This document shows positions 6,388-8,940 of a stretch of DNA of 8,940 nucleotides, piece after piece. How positions within the stretch are numbered: the first letter of the stretch is position 1; each line of letters opens with the position of its first letter. The translations under genes and the position numbers were made by a program. The stretch is taken from contig CALAUY010000065.1 in NCBI GenBank assembly GCA_937892015.1, positions 1-8,940 of the forward strand, read 5' to 3'. The notes beneath the pieces are model-generated. The model saw only the letters and a list, made by a program, of their open reading frames with translations. It did not search any database and was not told the DNA's origin. The stretch comes from an uncultured Bacteroidales bacterium (GTDB taxonomy: Bacteria > Bacteroidota > Bacteroidia > Bacteroidales > Paludibacteraceae).

Positions 6388-7821
6388 TTAGTGTGTTCTG
6401 ACTATTCGTTTTTGCGTGCCGTGGGGCGAGGTGATGATGTATATCCCTGCCGGCAGTGCCCGCAGCTCTTGGTCGGTTGCGCAGCTGAAGAGGCACGTCC
6501 CATCGAGCCTATAGACGCGGTACTGCGTCTCTTCTGTAGGTGACTGAACGCCCAGACCTGAGCGCGGCATAGTGGTATATAGAGCGGGTTCGGGTGCCTC
6601 GTCGGGCACGGCGAAGAAGAGCAGGAACAGTTGATCTTCTCTGACATTCAGTCGAACACTCTTGTACGCCCATTGCCCCTCTACCGTAGTTGGAAACAGA
6701 CAATATGTATTCATGCCCACGTGGTGATAGAGGCAGAGACTATGATGCAATGCTCTCGTCACGCTCCATTCGTTGGTGTTGGTGGCAAGATTCTGAGAAG
6801 TATATCCCACTCCGCTGTTCGTCTCTTGGTGCCGGATAATCGCGGTGGTGTCGGTGAACGTCACTTGGTAGCAGTTCTCGGGCGGGATAGTCTCCATGTT
6901 GAGGTGGTAGAGCGAGTCGTCATCGACGAATAGTTCGGCCGCTGTGGACCCAACCCGTCGGTCGGTGACACCACCCGCCATCATGCAGTTGAAGGTTAAG
7001 GCGGTGACGATGGCGTACGTGCCCGTCTCGAAGAGCGTATCCTGCACGAGGGTCTCTAAAGCTAATTTATTGGTATAGAGTGCATACAAAGTGGTGTTCT
7101 TCGTGGGGAAATACGTGGTGCCTGCCCGGAAGAAAGTGGGACACTCTTCGCTGTGCGGCCATTCCGCCTCGGTCCATCCGAGGAAATGCCAGACCGAGTC
7201 GGCATCTTGCAAGTTAGGCAACCGCACTCCTCGCCCCGCGCTCGACTCGCGTAGTGGCGCTAGTGTCTCTTCGGTGCCGGTCATGAGAACGACAATCTTG
7301 GGTCTGTTCTGTCCGACACCGGCGTTGTAGGAGACCGTAAAGCCCCCCACGTACAGCGAGTTGGCAGACGCTTCTATTACCACCGTCAGTTCGGCATTTT
7401 GCGGGAACGTGAAGCCGGTCAACGGCACGTTGATGTCGGCCCACTCGTCGGCAGTGGCATACGTTCCGTTCCATGAGCTGTCAGCGAAAGACGCGTCGGC
7501 GATGGAGGCAATCATCGTCCCGTTCAGGTAAGCGCGGAGCGATCCTCCGCCGGATGTTTTGTTGGAGTGCATCTGCACGGTGAGTGCGCTGATAAACAGC
7601 TCATCGTAACCCGTCAGCGTCAGGGTGGCACTGTTCCCTGCTGTTATCTGCGACCCGCGGGCAGTGGTACTGTTGAATGTGGCTGTTGACCCGTCGGGTG
7701 CAGTGCCGGCTGTCAGTGCGATGGTGTGGTACGAAGTGACGGTATATGTTGCCGTCTCGGCGTGCGCTGCGAGGCCAACCGATAGAGCGAACAAGAACCA
7801 TATACTCCGTATCTTCGTCAT
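6388..7821 (-). CDS. secreted protein with InlB-like segment and T9SS-like C-terminal domain
   Basis: This is a 477-residue protein of unknown function. Residues 1-21 are a clear signal peptide (basic TKIR, hydrophobic core, AHA before ETATY). Residues about 22-165 are rich in Thr, Ser, Ala and alternating hydrophobics, as in a β-sandwich binding domain. Residues about 208-251 (WHFLGWTEAEW … NTTLYALYT) resemble the β-grasp InlB/Listeria-Bacteroides repeat. The last ~45 residues (YRVYRLDG … LPAGIYII … KRIVRTH) have the layout of a type IX secretion sorting domain, which would direct the protein across the outer membrane to the surface. The ATG at 7821 is preferred over one ten codons upstream because it begins the signal peptide and overlaps the DUF2520 stop as ATGA, with AGGAG just upstream. 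No catalytic motif is recognised. Confidence 0.85.
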   Translation of the reverse strand: MTKIRSIWFLFALSVGLAAHAETATYTVTSYHTIALTAGTAPDGSTATFNSTTARGSQITAGNSATLTLTGYDELFISALTVQMHSNKTSGGGSLRAYLNGTMIASIADASFADSSWNGTYATADEWADINVPLTGFTFPQNAELTVVIEASANSLYVGGFTVSYNAGVGQNRPKIVVLMTGTEETLAPLRESSAGRGVRLPNLQDADSVWHFLGWTEAEWPHSEECPTFFRAGTTYFPTKNTTLYALYTNKLALETLVQDTLFETGTYAIVTALTFNCMMAGGVTDRRVGSTAAELFVDDDSLYHLNMETIPPENCYQVTFTDTTAIIRHQETNSGVGYTSQNLATNTNEWSVTRALHHSLCLYHHVGMNTYCLFPTTVEGQWAYKSVRLNVREDQLFLLFFAVPDEAPEPALYTTMPRSGLGVQSPTEETQYRVYRLDGTCLFSCATDQELRALPAGIYIITSPHGTQKRIVRTH

Positions 7822-8615
7822 GACTCCTGATACCCGTCGTTGGCAATACATCGAATGTGACGGGACACGGCCTGATAGATGTCGCGTCTGTTCTCATCGT
7901 CTAACATCTTGAGATGTTCCGCCATCACGTTCTCGTCTCCACGACGCGCGGGTCCTGTTTGCGCCAAAGGAGCGAACATCACGTGTACACGAGCGGCCGT
8001 CTCGTCGATGAGCGGTAAGAGCACATCGGTCGGAAACCCCGCCTCGTTCAGTATATCCCCGGCAATAGTGTACATGCAGTTAGTGAAATTGTTCGCAAAG
8101 ACACCGGCCAGATGCAGACTCCTACGCCGTGCTGAATCGGCTTGATAGACCTGCGTGGAGATGTTCTCGGCCAATAAACGCACGCGTTCCTCTTCATCGT
8201 GACCTGTTCCCTCGATGAAGATCGGCACGTTGCGGAGCGAGATAGGATGATGTTTAGTCAGTGTCTGCAACGGATACAGCACGCCCGCATGGGGTTTATC
8301 CGTGCCGTCGAACACGTCCAATCCGATAGTGCCGGACGTGTGGATATGCAATGCGAGGGGCGCATCTATCTGCTCTGCCACATTGCGTAAGACGCTGTCT
8401 GTGAGGCAATAAAACACGATTCGTGAACTCATATCCTCCTTGAGTAGGCGATTGACCTGCCTCAAATCGTTCGTAGCAATGGGTGCCTCCACGCGTGAGG
8501 CCAGAACCCGAGCATTCTCTTGCGTGCGACTATACACACACTCGATGTGGCAACCCGTGCGATGTAGCGCAATGGCCAAATTCGTGCCCATATTGCCCGC
8601 TCCGAGAATAATCAT
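7818..8615 (-). CDS. Rossmann-like DUF2520 domain protein
   Basis: This 265-residue cytoplasmic protein has an N-terminal NAD(P)-binding Rossmann fold starting at residue 1 (MIILGAGNMG, with GAGNMG at 5-10), resembling pyrroline-5-carboxylate reductase and ketopantoate reductase. The DUF2520 half carries HTSGTIGLDVF at 92-102, GVLYPLQTLTK at 111-121, a helix ANNFTNCMYTIAGDIL at 174-189 and TGPARRGDENV at 220-230, all typical of the family. It is presumed to be an oxidoreductase, but no substrate is established. The start ATG at 8615 overlaps the yidC stop by 4 nt and its own stop overlaps the secreted-protein start by 4 nt, so it is translationally coupled on both sides. Confidence 0.9.
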   Translation of the reverse strand: MIILGAGNMGTNLAIALHRTGCHIECVYSRTQENARVLASRVEAPIATNDLRQVNRLLKEDMSSRIVFYCLTDSVLRNVAEQIDAPLALHIHTSGTIGLDVFDGTDKPHAGVLYPLQTLTKHHPISLRNVPIFIEGTGHDEEERVRLLAENISTQVYQADSARRRSLHLAGVFANNFTNCMYTIAGDILNEAGFPTDVLLPLIDETAARVHVMFAPLAQTGPARRGDENVMAEHLKMLDDENRRDIYQAVSRHIRCIANDGYQES

Positions 8616-8940
8616 CTGTACTGCTTTTTCGATTGTTCTTTAATCTGTTCGCGCATGCGGGCTTGTTGCTCTTTCTGCATGGCCTCCAACCGCGCCATAA
8701 GACCGGATTTCTTCTTCGGATGGTTCTTTTTCTTCTTCTTGGCCTTCTCCATCTCTTCAAGCATGCGCTTGTCGTTCAGAGTCCAACGGAAAATCATTGT
8801 CTGTAGTATCGAGATGAGCAACGAGAGGAAGTAATAATACGACAGGCCGGCTGCATAGTCGTTGAACATGAAGAAGAACATCAGCGGCATGAGGTACATC
8901 ATCCATTTCATCATCTTCGCCGAGGGGTCGTTGCCGGTTG
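8612..8940 (-). CDS. yidC: membrane protein insertase YidC, C-terminal part
   Basis: Only the last ~108 codons are in the window; the frame is open through base 8940 and the start lies outside. The segment contains NDPSAKMMKWMMYLMPLMFFF, then NDYAAGLSYYYFLSLLISILQTM, the last transmembrane helices of the Oxa1/YidC/Alb3 fold that inserts proteins into the inner membrane. It ends with a strongly basic tail (KKKKKNHPKKK followed by a charged helix), a kind of extension that in some YidC proteins contacts the ribosome. Its stop overlaps the DUF2520 start as ATGA. Confidence 0.93.
   Translation of the reverse strand, partial: TGNDPSAKMMKWMMYLMPLMFFFMFNDYAAGLSYYYFLSLLISILQTMIFRWTLNDKRMLEEMEKAKKKKKNHPKKKSGLMARLEAMQKEQQARMREQIKEQSKKQYR

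Overview
The window looks like chromosomal DNA from a member of the Bacteroidales, most plausibly Prevotellaceae or a near relative. The reasons are: a YidC tail ending in a long lysine-rich segment, a secreted protein with a C-terminal type IX secretion (T9SS) sorting-like domain, a multi-repeat DUF349 protein followed by a stand-alone FtsE-type ATPase, an AT-rich Bacteroidota-style promoter (TAnnTTTG element), and mostly weak Shine-Dalgarno sites. Every gene I can support lies on the minus strand, so the window reads biologically from right to left.

From 8940 down to 2969 there is one tightly packed run of genes: the 3' end of yidC (start outside the window), a Rossmann/DUF2520 protein, a signal-peptide protein with an InlB-repeat-like segment and a T9SS-like C-terminus, a GT-A-type glycosyltransferase, and two GT-B (GT4-like) glycosyltransferases. 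Junctions are 4-nt ATGA overlaps (three of five) or gaps of 11 and 3 nt, so the run is probably one transcript. The three glycosyltransferases point to synthesis of a cell-surface glycan. No flippase, polymerase or sugar-nucleotide enzyme is visible here, so the glycan cannot be named.

After a ~195-nt AT-rich gap containing a predicted promoter comes a second unit: the DUF349 coiled-coil protein and, 1 nt later, the ftsE-like ATPase. From 645 to 1 no convincing gene is seen. That stretch is dense in short repeats: an 11-bp tandem repeat, two copies of a ~50-nt REP-like double hairpin plus a truncated third, a 16-bp inverted repeat, and a separate long stem-loop at 27-62.

The most consequential observation is technical. 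At 5698-5729 there is a 32-nt perfect stretch of Illumina TruSeq adapter, flanked by a 31-bp direct duplication. The 61-nt excess shifts the frame and splits one 418-residue glycosyltransferase into two false genes. Removing one 61-nt period restores a continuous reading frame. I found no clear evidence of a novel biological system; the best biological leads are the repeat-dense region after ftsE and the T9SS-cargo-like protein embedded in a glycosyltransferase operon.
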